Source: Diphasiastrum complanatum
Lineage: Eukaryota; Streptophyta; Lycopodiopsida; Lycopodiales; Lycopodiaceae
Assembly (NCBI GenBank): GCA_029204225.1
Contig: CM055097.1
Span: forward strand, 29,539,785-29,603,784
Direction: 5' to 3'
Length of the DNA: 64,000 nt
Part shown: one piece after another, positions 24,001 to 36,000 of the stretch
Layout: each line of letters begins with the position of its first letter
How positions within the stretch are numbered: the stretch's first letter is position 1
Position numbers and translations under genes: made by a program
The notes under the pieces: model-generated
Seen by the model: the letters and a program-made list of their open reading frames with translations, nothing else
The model's database searches: none
What the model was told of the DNA's origin: nothing

Positions 24001-27000
24001 GTCATTTTGGATGTGTGCATAGAATACACAAGAACTTTTTGGCCTTATCTTTTCCCGTTTGGAATTGATGGAATGCTATCCCGGAAGACTCAGGAGAGTT
24101 GGATAGTTGTGGGTTGCCAAAAGTTAGAACTTCACGTAATGAGGTTCTGGTAAATCTTAAGTTATTCTAGATTAGAACTTAAGAGGAAAATCCGATGAAT
24201 TATGATTGACGAATCATAGTTCAGATTCTAGTTATACTTGATCGGTTAAAAGAAGGATTCCCTGCATGATCAGAAAATCAGTTAAGATAAGGATTTGTAT
24301 TCTGATAGCAATCTCCTCGGAGAGGATGTTATCCTTGATGGAGATTGAGTTATTATAAGCATTTGGCTACCAGTTATAGCCCGTTTATGCTTATGTACGA
24401 ATTTGAGCCTAGATCACCCATTGCGGTTGAGACTCTGTTGATCAAGTTTTAGAAAGTAGCGGATTTCCTATATGATATGCATGAAATACTATGGATTGCA
24501 CGTGAGAATGTCTTGTGTACCCAGGATGGGGACCGACATTATGCAAGTATGAAAAGATCACCGAGAGACTTCCAAATGAGGGATTGGGTATTTTTTGAAA
24601 ATCTAGAAGGAATAAAGTGTAATGCATACTGGCAAGCATTATAAGTTGTCCCCTAGATATAGAGGACCGTTTAAGATCTTGAAAAAGGTCGGATCCTTAA
24701 CTTACCAATTGGAACTCCCAGAAGGATCGCAAGTGCATCCCATATTTCACGTAAGCCATCTCTAGAAGAGTCTACGTGAAGGAGAGTATCTTGGATCTAG
24801 AGATCGATTGGACCTGTTGGATGAATCATCAGGTGTGTCTCCACTGGAACCCGGTAAGATCTTGGAAACAAGAACTAAACGATTGAGAAATCGTATAGTT
24901 ATCGAGCATTTGGTTCGATGGAAGGGATATACGGACAATGTCGATTCCTGGGAACAAGAAGGAAGCTTAAGCAGGAACTTTCCTAGTTTTAAGTTCTGAG
25001 GACAGAACTTGAATAAGGGGGGAAGAATGTCATGTCCATGACTGGTCTCGGGTAGCATGTCCACGCTAGGGACCGGTAGACCAACAACCCGTAAGTTAAT
25101 CGTGACTATAAGGGAATTGGGGCCCTTATAAGTACATGGTCATAATTAATGGTTGTAGGCCTAAAACACTTGATGGTGGATTTGTATGGGTCTATCAGTG
25201 AGTCATTGGGGAACTGTATGACGTGGCCCAGATAGGCGGCAGAGGTGTCCAGTGAGGTGTCATAGTGCACTACTAGTGGTGCATGGGCCTTGGAGGGTAT
25301 AAGTATACCTATTGGGCTCTCACTAGTGGATGCTTGATAGCATGACCGATGGCAGGATGCTGTTGGTGTGATGCCATACTCCTCTTTGTGATTGATCCAT
25401 AGCTTGGGGGCTAGATCCATATGATCTAGGTTTGGTTGGGTTGGTTTGTCCACCATCAGGTTCCCTTGTGTTGCTTGTGATTGGCATGCTTAGAATAGGA
25501 TCCTTGGATTGAGGACTTTATACATAGTACTGTGCGTGCCAATATCCCTCCTAGTGAACCTGTGAGATCTTCCCTGGCTTGAACCAAACGACGATCTGCA
25601 CCCTCCATCACTAGAATTTGCATCCTTGATGCAATACTGATACAGCAAATTGACTTGACTTATCCCAAACTGACAATTAAAGTGTATCTCACTGATGAAA
25701 AACCCAATAAACTACTCCATAGCTACAATGACTTGATTTGAATTAGCTTACCAACTGCAAAACTCGCAAATCATCAAACTCACCACTCGCCAAGAGTCTC
25801 CAAAGTGTGAGTACTGACCCGTTCTTCATTTCATGTATCCTGTACATAGTTCATCCCAATGCAAGTTCGCTATCCTGCTCAACTAGCTTCAGACTGGCAC
25901 AATTATCACCTGTGACCACCAAATGTCTGTATCTTCAAGCTAGTGCCGATCTCTCCCTCAAACAAGAAATGCTCAAGTTGCATGTGTCATTGCCACTATC
26001 ATTTGATTCGACAATGCCACTATCGATCTTGCTTGTAAGAGCCTTCCTCCAAAAAGTCACTTGACCTTGGTCGGTTTGCACTCTAAAAGTTGAACCTAGT
26101 TGCGAGAATTTCACTCACAACCGGCATACCATGCTTTCCTCTCACTGCACCCTGCCACTCTGATACCATGTGTGAATTCCTGAAGAATAATACAGGACCT
26201 AGTGTAGCATGCAGATCACACCAACAATCACCATAGCTCTCAAAGTGACACAACAAAAGTTACTGAATAACAAGTAAACATTGTACATATAGTAAGAGCC
26301 CCAAACTGCATGGCCTCAACAAGTGTCAGTTAACTAAATTGGCACTTGTACAATTGATTAGGCCTAGTAGGTGCTAAAACTATTGACAAACCTAGGACAT
26401 GCCCATGAGCATAACAAAAGCCATCAATTGTAAATATCAATTGTGAATGGCAGTCACCCGCCTGTGGAGACAATTGTAAATTGCAATATAAATATCCATG
26501 TGTGGCTAGTTCTAAGATGGCTAAGGGATATTGGATCTCAAATAGTGTCTGTTGGACTGACCTCCTAAAAAGTAGGAGGATTGACTAGTCGACAAGACAC
26601 ATGTCATACGCTCACTAGGACACTTGGTAGAATGTATGAGTGGCACGTCATATGGTCCTCCTTGCTTGCCTATGTGTCAGGGTACTACAATGGTTAGTGT
26701 CGACTACTGCAGTTTCCAGTCGATTTGAATAGGCCAATTCAAATCAGGCTAATTGACTGGTTTGGAATCGAAAAACGGTTTGAATTGGTTTTTTTTTTTG
26801 GGTTTTTTTTAATTTCTAAGCCTTCTGTTCTTATAAAAATAGTTCTTGAATGCTATTTATACTACTACTAGTAACTATTGTGTGCATGACACGTGCATTG
26901 ATCTGTCTACATGTTTGTGCATTCGCAATTTGAGCTGCGAACGAAATCTTATGCAATTGAACAAACGTGAATTTGAAGGAATAACTTTGAAAAATGTCAA

Positions 27001-30000
27001 AGTCCAAATTTCAAGAATCATTAGCGGACTAAAAGGAATAAAAGTTTAAACTCGTAATCAGCAATGAATCAAGCTTCTTTTTTTTTCATTCAATTCGAAC
27101 CGACTTCGAACAATTCGTTCAATTTGAACTGTGGTTCGAGGTTTGAGTCACAATTCATGGAAAGCATGGAGCTTGCCAGTGTCATGGTTATGGGGTGCTT
27201 GAGGACATATAGTGTGAGCCTTGCCAGGCATTCCCTATCTTATTCCTATGTAGCTATGGTTGGGAGCAGACATGCAATAGAGCTCTTATGTTTGCTTGTT
27301 GATCTATATACTATTACCTGAGATTAAGACAGAGATAAACTTTCTGAGTAATTTTGGTGTATTTATGTAGGGTTTTATGCACTTGTGTGTAGCAATTGTT
27401 ACAAGAGACCAAATGCATGGACATCAAGGGGTTGTGGCCACTTAAACGAGTGCATGGATAAGGGTCACTCATCTTGTGTGTATTGTGAGTCATACCAATT
27501 AACTAATACTCGAGTGAGACATCTCCACGAGTGAGGTCGGTTATGTGGGTTATGTAGTATGGGACGTTATAGCTATAGTTGAAGTGATTAATCTTTGATG
27601 TTAGTATAGTTCTCATTGCGCAAAAGTGAGTATGGATTTAATCTATGGATGGCCAGTTGGTTGGATGTCCAAATCATGAGCATATTTGCATCAGGTTAGA
27701 TCCTTGAAAGTCCTAATTTCCAAGAAGATTGCATGGTCTCCAAAGATGAAGCGACAAGGAGTCTCTAACTTAGTGTCACATTCAATATCACTACAATTAT
27801 TAACTTGAAATATCTTGGATGCAATTAACCAACCTAGTATTTAGAAGGGTTACTTGAACTAACCGAGGTTTTCTACCATCACTTGCATGGATGGATCTTA
27901 CTCCTTGAACTGAATTATTTTTCTTCTCACTTGGAGAGAATATAAAAAATTATGAAAAATTTTTTGTCGGTCAAGCAGCTTCGCTCAATTGTGGCATGCT
28001 AAGAAATACAAAGTTTCTCAAAAGCTATGCCTTTTTCTTCATGTCAGCCCAACCCATTTTCAAGGAAGATAAAAATAAATTCTAAGTCTAATTTGTCGGA
28101 AATAGGTGAGAAATGGAATAGCGGAAACTTCCTACTTCCAATGCATGACTACGCCTATCAAAAATTGAACAAAGCAGTATTGATGGAATCACGTCCAATC
28201 TTTAGCAACTAACTTTCGCTAGATACTAAGTGATTACGTAGCCAAACATAAAGTATCGAATTCTCAGACAATTTCTACCAGTTACAAAAGCAATACAGAG
28301 ATGCATGCATTCTGACACAAACTAAACGCAATAAGGAAATAGTATTGAGTCAGAAAAACAAGATTAGATGCTAATGAGCGCAAAACAATAGCGGATAGAA
28401 ACCACGCACTCTAAAGCTATCTGTGAGTAACTGAGAATAAGTCCTAAATAAGCGACTCTGCTAATAAGCAGTAGCGCCTACACGTAATTCTTGACAGGCG
28501 AAAAAGGCGACATTGTTGGGTTTTGTAGAGAGAGAAAACCCGACACTGTTGTCAAACTCCGTGTATTTCTGCAGACTGTGTAAAAACACTTGTAATTCTG
28601 CAGACTGTATAAAAACACGGGAAAATCTGCAGAACTGGATAAACAGTTGGATGAAGATTAAAAACCGATTAGTCGATTAGTAGGAAGGAGAATAATCCAA
28701 CACTCCCCCTTAATCTGAATCCATGAATGCCTTGACCTTTAAACTTAAATCTGCACAGAACTTTCTGTGTGCATCCAAGCTTAATGCTTTAGTGAAAATA
28801 TCCGCTGTCATATCTTGCGTTCGACAGTAATGCAATATGACCTCTTTGTCGAGAACTTTGCTTCTAAAATAGTGATATATCAGTTCAATGTGCTTACTCC
28901 TAGAATGAAATCTAGGGTTGGCTGACAAGGCAATGGCACTTTGATTATCGCAAAATAATAATGTCGGAGCAGATTGATTCAGACTGACATCTGAAAGTAA
29001 GTTTCTCAACCAAATTGCTTCCTTTGTAGCTTGTGAGGCTGCGATATACTCTGATTCTGTAAAAGATAGAGCTACCAAAGATTGCTTGCAACTGTTCCAG
29101 GAAATTGGACCATTGTTGAGGAAGAATGTAAATCCGGAAGTGGATTTACAAGTGTCTACATCTCCTGCCCAACTTGCATCTGTAAAACCAATGAGTAAAT
29201 TGAGTTTGTCGTTGTCGATTGCTCCATAACAAATGCAGAAGTCCATAGTAGCTCGAAGATATCTCCTAACATTTCAAAAAGAGCCTTCCAATGTGTTACA
29301 CCAGGGTTGGTCATATATTGACTTAAAGAACTGACTGCAAAAGCTATGTCTGGCCTGGTACAGATCATTGCGCACATAAGAGATCCTATAACAGAATGAT
29401 AAGGATACTCACGCATTTGCTGCTTCTCTTGAATCGTTTGAGGACACTGGTCCTTTGACAATTTGAGACCTGGTTCCATTGGTGAGAGAGCTAACTTGCA
29501 ATTAACCAGATTATATCTGACTAACATATTGTAGATGTACCTCTGTTGAATAATGTAGATCAACTTCCATTTCTGTCTCTGTGGATTTGAGTACTGTAAT
29601 AGATCCTAACACCACAGTAGGGCAAACACTAACTGATCCACCCAACCTTGCCTACTCCCTGATATGGAGCAAGCCCCTCATAGCCCAATGTGAGGCCTGG
29701 TAACATGCATACTGCTAAGTGTCGGCCACGTGGTACTGATGTGGCCGACTGCACGTCGGGACCCAATGTGGGGCCCTATCTTGCTGACAGGGTCCCTATG
29801 CTGTGTTAGGCCCGCCACACTACTCACATTGTCATGCCCTGTTGGTCGTGTACGCTGGACACGACCCTGACTGTGGTATCTGACCTCCTGTGTTCACTAG
29901 GGCTCGGCACTGGTTACGTGCTCGTAACACTCCCTCCCCCTTAAGAACCGTCTTGGTTCTCTAAGACAGTCTAAAAAAATCTTGCGAAGGACGCTACCTT

Positions 30001-33000
30001 TTTCCCAAGTGGCATTCTCAACAGGCTGATCATTCCACCTAACCAGGTATTCTTTGTATAGAGTATGATGAGTCTGCGTTTCTCTACTATCAAGAATCTC
30101 CTCTGGCTCATGTGGAGGTTGCTGAGAATCCAATGGGAGAACTAGAACACTGTCCCCTACCAGATTTTCTGATCTGGCTAAGGCTTTTCGTAACTGACTT
30201 ACATGAAAAACTGGAAAAACCTTACTGTGTGTGGGAGTTCTAGTTCGTAGGTGACCTCGCCTAGTCTCCTACTGATGGTAAAGGGACCACAATACCTAGG
30301 AGACAACTTAGCACACTGTGTGTGGGAGTTCTAGTTCGTAGGTGACCTCGCCTAGTCTCCTACTGATGGTAAAGGGACCACAATACCTAGGAGACAACTT
30401 AGCACACACTCCTGATTTGAGGGTTTTAGAGTCAACTGGGACTCTCAAGTAGACTTTCTCACCAGCGGAGAACTGCACCTCCCGTCTATGTGGATCTGCA
30501 TAATGCCTGGCTCGATCCTGGGACTGCCTAATACTACGCTTAGCATGTTCTACCATCTGGCTTAGGTCCTCTAAAAAGTTTCTGCTGCTTCAACTTTTTC
30601 TTGTTTAAACCCTACAGTTGTGGGTGAGCGTGGCTGGAAACCATACATTAGCATAAATGGGCTGTATCCCGCAGCCATTCAACTTACTGTCCCGGTCGCT
30701 GACTATGCCGGAAGGCAGACCGTACAATTTAAATAGCCCGTCTACAAACAACCTTGCTAACTCTGGAGCTCTAACGATTGTTTTGGTCGGAATAAAATGA
30801 GCCATTTTGGTCAGACGGTCAACTGTGACCCATATAGCGTCATTACCCTTGTGGGTTTTAGGCAGGCCTACTATAAAATCCATGGAGATACTCTCCCATT
30901 TACCAGCTGGTATATCTAAGGGCTGTAACAACCCTCCTGCCTTTAAACGCTCAGCTTTATTTACTTGACATTTCTGGCAACTGGTTACATATTGTTGGAC
31001 GTCCTTTTTCATACTGGGCCAAAAAAATTGCCTACGAAGAAGCTCATAGGTCTCCTGTATGCCTGGGTGCCCCGCACTAGGATTGTCATGACACTCATAT
31101 TGCTGCCTATAATCCTCTGAATTAGGGACACATACTCTATTTCTATAGAGCAAGTACTCATCCTGAATGGAATACTGTTTCCATTTGAATCCTTGAGTCA
31201 ACTGACCCTCAACCACTGGAATTTGCTTGGGTAACACAGGCTCAGAATCCTCAACGTCATCTGACGTATACTCGGACTCATCATCATCCTCAACGGAAGC
31301 TGTCGTATTTTTGGATGAACTGGCACCAGCCTCGGGAACTGGTTCTGGAGTCTGTAACTGTCTGCTCTGGACTGAGTTCCAGATAGTAGAGACGAATGCA
31401 TCATGCTGGCACTTCCCTCTCAAGGACTTGAGTAACTCATTACGAATCTAAGTAAAACTCAGCTCGTTTATCATAGGCATTCTACTAAGGAAAGAGTTCT
31501 TTTTCATAGCACTGTACCTAGTCTGAGCTGGCTTGAGTTTTTTACTCTCGAATGCAACTGGTCGTCCACCTTGAGTTAGTATAGCACCAACCGCAAAGTC
31601 GCTAGCATCTGTTTCGACCACAAATGGCTAATTGGGGTCGACGACTTTTAAAACTGGTGCTGTAGCTAAGGCTGTTTTGAGAGCATCAAAGCTCTCCTGC
31701 TATGCGGACTCCCAAATGAACTCCTTTCCCTTCCCCTTAAGAAGATTTTTCATAGGAACTGCTATCTGAGCATATTCCTTGACGAATCGTCTGTAATATC
31801 CCACCGAACCAAGAAAGATCTGAAGCTCTAAAATATTCTGAGGTCTCAGCCAACTGAGTATGGCTTTAACCTTACTGGAGTCCATCTTAATTCCATCTCC
31901 CAAGATAATGTGACCCAAATAAGCTACTTCTTCAACGAAGAATTCACACCTTTTAAGATGCTCCTTCCTCGTTTTGCTGTAGACGAGGATGTCATCCAAA
32001 AATACGACTACAAACTTACCCAAGTATGGTCTGAGGACACTGTCCATCAAGGTCATAAAGGTAGCTGGAGCATTTGTGAGCCCAAATGGCATCACCTTAA
32101 ACTCATAATGACCATGACGAGTCCTAAAAAATCGGGACATCTTCCGACTTTATACGGACTTGATGATATCCCGATCTTAGGTCTATTTTACTGAAAAATT
32201 TAGCCCCGTCGAGTTGATCAAACAACTCGTCTGCCCGAGGCATAGGATACTTATTCTTAATTGTGACTTTATTGAGGGCTCTGTAATCTACGCAAAGACG
32301 CATAGACCCCTCTTTCTTTTTCACCAAAAGGACTAGTGAGGCCCATGGTGAACTACTGGTCTGAATTTGGCCTTTCCCAAGATAATCTGTTAACTGCCTA
32401 GTTATTTCTTCATCCTCTGTTCGGCTGACCTGATACGGAGGTCTAGAAACAGGTGCTGTACCTAGTACTAGGTTTATTACATGATCTACCTCTCTGCTAG
32501 GTGGTAAACCGTGGTAAATCTTCATGAAAAACTTTAAATTTAGACAATAAAGTTTCTAATTTACTGATTTTCTGCTGTAAAGAACTGGAAATAGAAACTT
32601 CAGGAATAAATTGAAAGTCACATAAGAATACCTGATGGTCGTCGTCTCTGATTAGCTGACAAAGCTCTGAACTGCAGACCATAGGGCTGTTTGGAACATC
32701 ATGCTCCCCATGAAACTGGATCTCTCGGCCTTTATGCTGAAAGCTGAGGGTGTTCTCCTAATAATTTCTGTAGAGGGAAGGTCCTAAGTTCTAGAGCCAG
32801 TCTCTCCCGAGAACAATGTCTGTGCGATCCAGGTGCATTATCTGAAAGTTTATTTCATCTTGGTATTCCTGAATACCAAGATTTAGATTACTTACCATAG
32901 TTTCCCAGATTTTCTTATCTTCACCCTTAGCTAATGAAAAGGTACCTCTAGAAGTCTGAGTTTTTTAACTAGGGTGTAGTTGATGAGATTATGGGTCGCC

Positions 33001-36000
33001 CCATCATCAACCATAACTCTGACTGACTGGTCACCAACTTTACCATGCATACGTACTAGGTCATGCGACCCAAAGCTGAAGGGTCTCGCTAGCATTGCAG
33101 AGGTCAGCTGGCAACAGTGTTCATGGTCTTCATGATACACTTTGATCTCGGAAGTTGCCGAGTCATTGGGAAAACTTACGGTCTGAACAAGATGAACATG
33201 TTTTTTATCTTTTTTATCTTTCTTAGTGAAAGGCCCCTTGGGCCACTGTCTGACTGTATGTCCCTTGCCCATGCACACAAAGCACAAACGTTCTTGTTTG
33301 GCTTTCTCAAAATTTTCTGGTTTTAAGGGCTGTATGAGCGATGGGCGTTTCTGAGGAGCCTCACCTTTTACTTTATCTTCTTTCTTTCGTTTTAAAAATT
33401 TCTTTTTAAATTGAAAGTCTTTTTGAGAAAACTGCTCAGAAAGGGGCTGCTGTCTCGCCCTCTTCCTACCCACTGAATCATCATAGATTTGAGCATATCT
33501 GAGAGCTTGCTCTAGGGTAGTAGGCGACTTTCTCTGGACCTCTACTTTATATTCATCTTTGAGGCCACAGACAAATCCTCTGACTTTCTGAATGTCATCC
33601 ATATTTTTAATTTTTAAAATTGCTTCTCGATACTACGAGATATAATGGATTAAGGCTTTGTCCATTATTGTTTTCTCCCAGGCTCTATCAAGTTAATTTT
33701 CAGGTAGAAATTCTCTTAGGAAGGCTTCTTCAAAGGCCTTCCATGACCAGGGAGTCTGCCCAGTCTCCTGGAGATTTAACCACCACTTATAGGCCATGGG
33801 TCCTAGGGAAAAACTGGCCTCAATAGCTTGCAAATGGTCAGGGGTCTATTTAAGAGCATGAATGTTCTGAGGTTTGTAGAATATCTGCATTGCTATCCTT
33901 CTCTTCCCCAGTAAAAGTAGGAGGCTTTAAGTCTTTAAAGACACTAGGGTGAGACCGCATAGCTCACCCGAAGTGGAGAAGGGGACAACTGAGAAGTGGA
34001 GGGAAGGCTTCCTTTCGCGGAACTCAAAATCAAGCCTTTGAGTTCAGCGAACGAGTCGTCCACAGTGGACTTGAATTGGCTAATGCCAACTTCAGTTCAT
34101 CCACTTCTGTTACCAAATGGAAGAACTGCTCCTTGGTAACCAATTCGTCGAGTTCTTCGGCGAATTGTTCCTGTTCTTCAACTTCCATAGGTTCTTTCCC
34201 CTTACTGAAGCTCAAGGATTCCGTTTCTAATTCATCAATGCCTCTTGTCAGGGGTTGATCAGGTCCCGGAGAAGTGGTCATTTTCAGAGATAGAAAAGGA
34301 GTGCCTGACGTTTTCTTTCAAAAAAAAGTCGGAAAGACTAATTTAGAACTGTACAAAAAAGGGAAAGAAGACTTAGCTGTTTCTGAGGACTGTACTTCAA
34401 AAGAAAATACGAAGAGGAACCCTCGCAGCTCTTCCACACAAAATTTCAGACATGTTGTCCCGGAAAATCCCAGTTTGAGGCTCCAAAATGGTTCAAAAAT
34501 TTCCGGATTCCTGAGAAGAACTGCTCGCTGATCTGATTGCAGACCTGGGACTCCAAAAAACTAGGCAAAGGACCCAAAAAAGTGCAATAAATTTCGAGGT
34601 TTGTAGCTCTTCTGATAGCTTTCTCTACTGCTGCTACTAAACTTCCAAAGAAAGAGATGGCTCTGATACCAGTGTAATAGATCCTAACACCACAATAGGG
34701 CAAACACAAACTGATCCACCCAACCTTGCCTACTCCCTGATATGGAGCAAGCCCCTCCTAGCCCAGTGTGAGGCCTGGTAGCATGCATATTACCAAGTGT
34801 CGACCACGTGGCACTGACGTGGTCAACTGCACGTCGGGACTCAACGTAGGGCCCTATCCTGCTGACAGGGTCCCTATGCTGTGTTAGGCCCACCATGGCT
34901 ATGGACCGTACCGGGGCACACTACTCACACTGTCATGCCCTGTTGGTCGTGTACGCTGGACACGACCCTGACTGTGGTATCTGACCTCTTGTGTTCTCTA
35001 GGGCTCGACACTGGTTACGTGCTTGTAACGAGTACCAAGGCAGAAATGAGCTTCGCCCAAATCGGTCATGTCGACTTCGGAAGATAGCATTGTCTTGGCC
35101 TCTTTTATCAAATCAGTACTGTTGCTGAAAAGCAATGTATCATCCATGTATAAAGTGATAATGATAAAAGATTGTTGCACTGTCTTGAAGTAAACATTTG
35201 AATCTGAAGAGCTAGGTGTGTAGCCGTGATCAATAAGGAAAGTATTGATCCTTTGAAACCATGCTCGAGCAGATTGCTTCAAGCCATTAAGCGCCTTATG
35301 GAGTTTACATACATGATTGTGTTTACCCTCAATAATATAACCTTCGGGTTGCACCATGTAAATGTTCTCTTCAATAACACCATTGAGATATGTTGTCTAT
35401 ACATCCAATTGATGTATTTCCAAATCAGCTGCAGCAGCAAACGATAACAAAAGTCGAATAGAAGAATGCTTGACTACTGGACTGAAAGTCTCAATGTAAT
35501 CGACGTTGTATACCTGAGAAAATCCTCTGGCGACAAGTCGGGCTTTTCTTCTGTCGATGCTTCCATCTGCTTTGTACTTGACTTTGAAAATCCATTTGAA
35601 ACCAACTACGTTTCTGAGCAGGTAATTTGACAATGGTCCATGTCTGGTTCTTGATAAGAGATGACTACTCTTTATCCATAGCTTCTTTCCAGAGATCAGA
35701 ATCTGGCTGACTGAGTGCCTCTTCGACAATCGTCAGCTCGTGAACAAGATAGGCTGCAAACTCGTCGATATACCTGATAGGTGGTATGCTAGCTCTTGAT
35801 GATCTTCTGGGAAATAGAGGAAGTTGATCATTTTCATCATACTATAGTTGTTGAACTGCAACATCATCATCTTATGATTCGTCGTTGATTTGTTGTTCAT
35901 CAAAAGTAGATGAGCTTGGTCCTTCAAGGGGAATAGTCGATTGAGGAACTGGAAACTTCAATATGTCAGGAGAATCTGACAGGTCGGCTGGATGGGCTGT

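Larger units (their letters stand above)
21412..25342 (+). mobile_element. GYP-1: Ty3/gypsy chromovirus remnant
   Basis: Direct repeats 21412-21714 and 25028-25342 (TGTCATG...GATAGCA) are LTRs. A primer-binding-site-like TGGGTATCAAAGCC follows the first and a purine run AAGGGGGGAAGAA precedes the second. The only coding part left is the integrase C-terminus and chromodomain at about 24630-24999. The interior also holds IR-1 (22094-23179). No clear target duplication was found. It sits inside LARD-2, opposite in sense to CLC-d. Confidence 0.85.
19166..26427 (-). mobile_element. LARD-2: non-coding LTR element, carries GYP-1
   Basis: The 3' LTR (19166-19636) is followed by a polypurine tract (CTCTCCCTTAA on the plus strand, 19637-19647). 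The 5' LTR (26169-26427) is preceded by an iMet primer-binding site (about 26156-26168). The internal DNA (19637-21411 and 25343-26155) has no gag or pol and is rich in ATCCA-like words, so it is a large non-autonomous derivative. The 5' LTR lacks its last 200 bases, where it joins repeat X. GYP-1 is inserted in it. Confidence 0.82.
29595..35030 (-). mobile_element. GYP-2: Ty3/gypsy chromovirus nested in COP-2
   Basis: LTRs 29595-29929 and 34673-35030 (TGTAATAGATCC...GTAACA) lie between a perfect 5-bp target duplication AGTAC (29590-29594 and 35031-35035). The primer-binding site is TGGTATCAGAGCC on the minus strand (34659-34671). The polypurine tract lies just inside 29929 (CTCCCTCCCCCTT on the plus strand). 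Minus-strand order is gag, protease, RT, RNase H, integrase, chromodomain. Frameshifts, stops and a deletion in the integrase core make it non-autonomous. The duplicated target shows it landed in the COP-2 RT. Confidence 0.95.

Noticed and set aside
24762-25064. 100-codon minus-strand open frame
   Set aside because: Antisense of the GYP-1 chromodomain and LTR start.
21412-25342. 5-bp target duplication of GYP-1
   Set aside because: CATAG on the left and TGACC (or CATGA) on the right do not match, so none is claimed.
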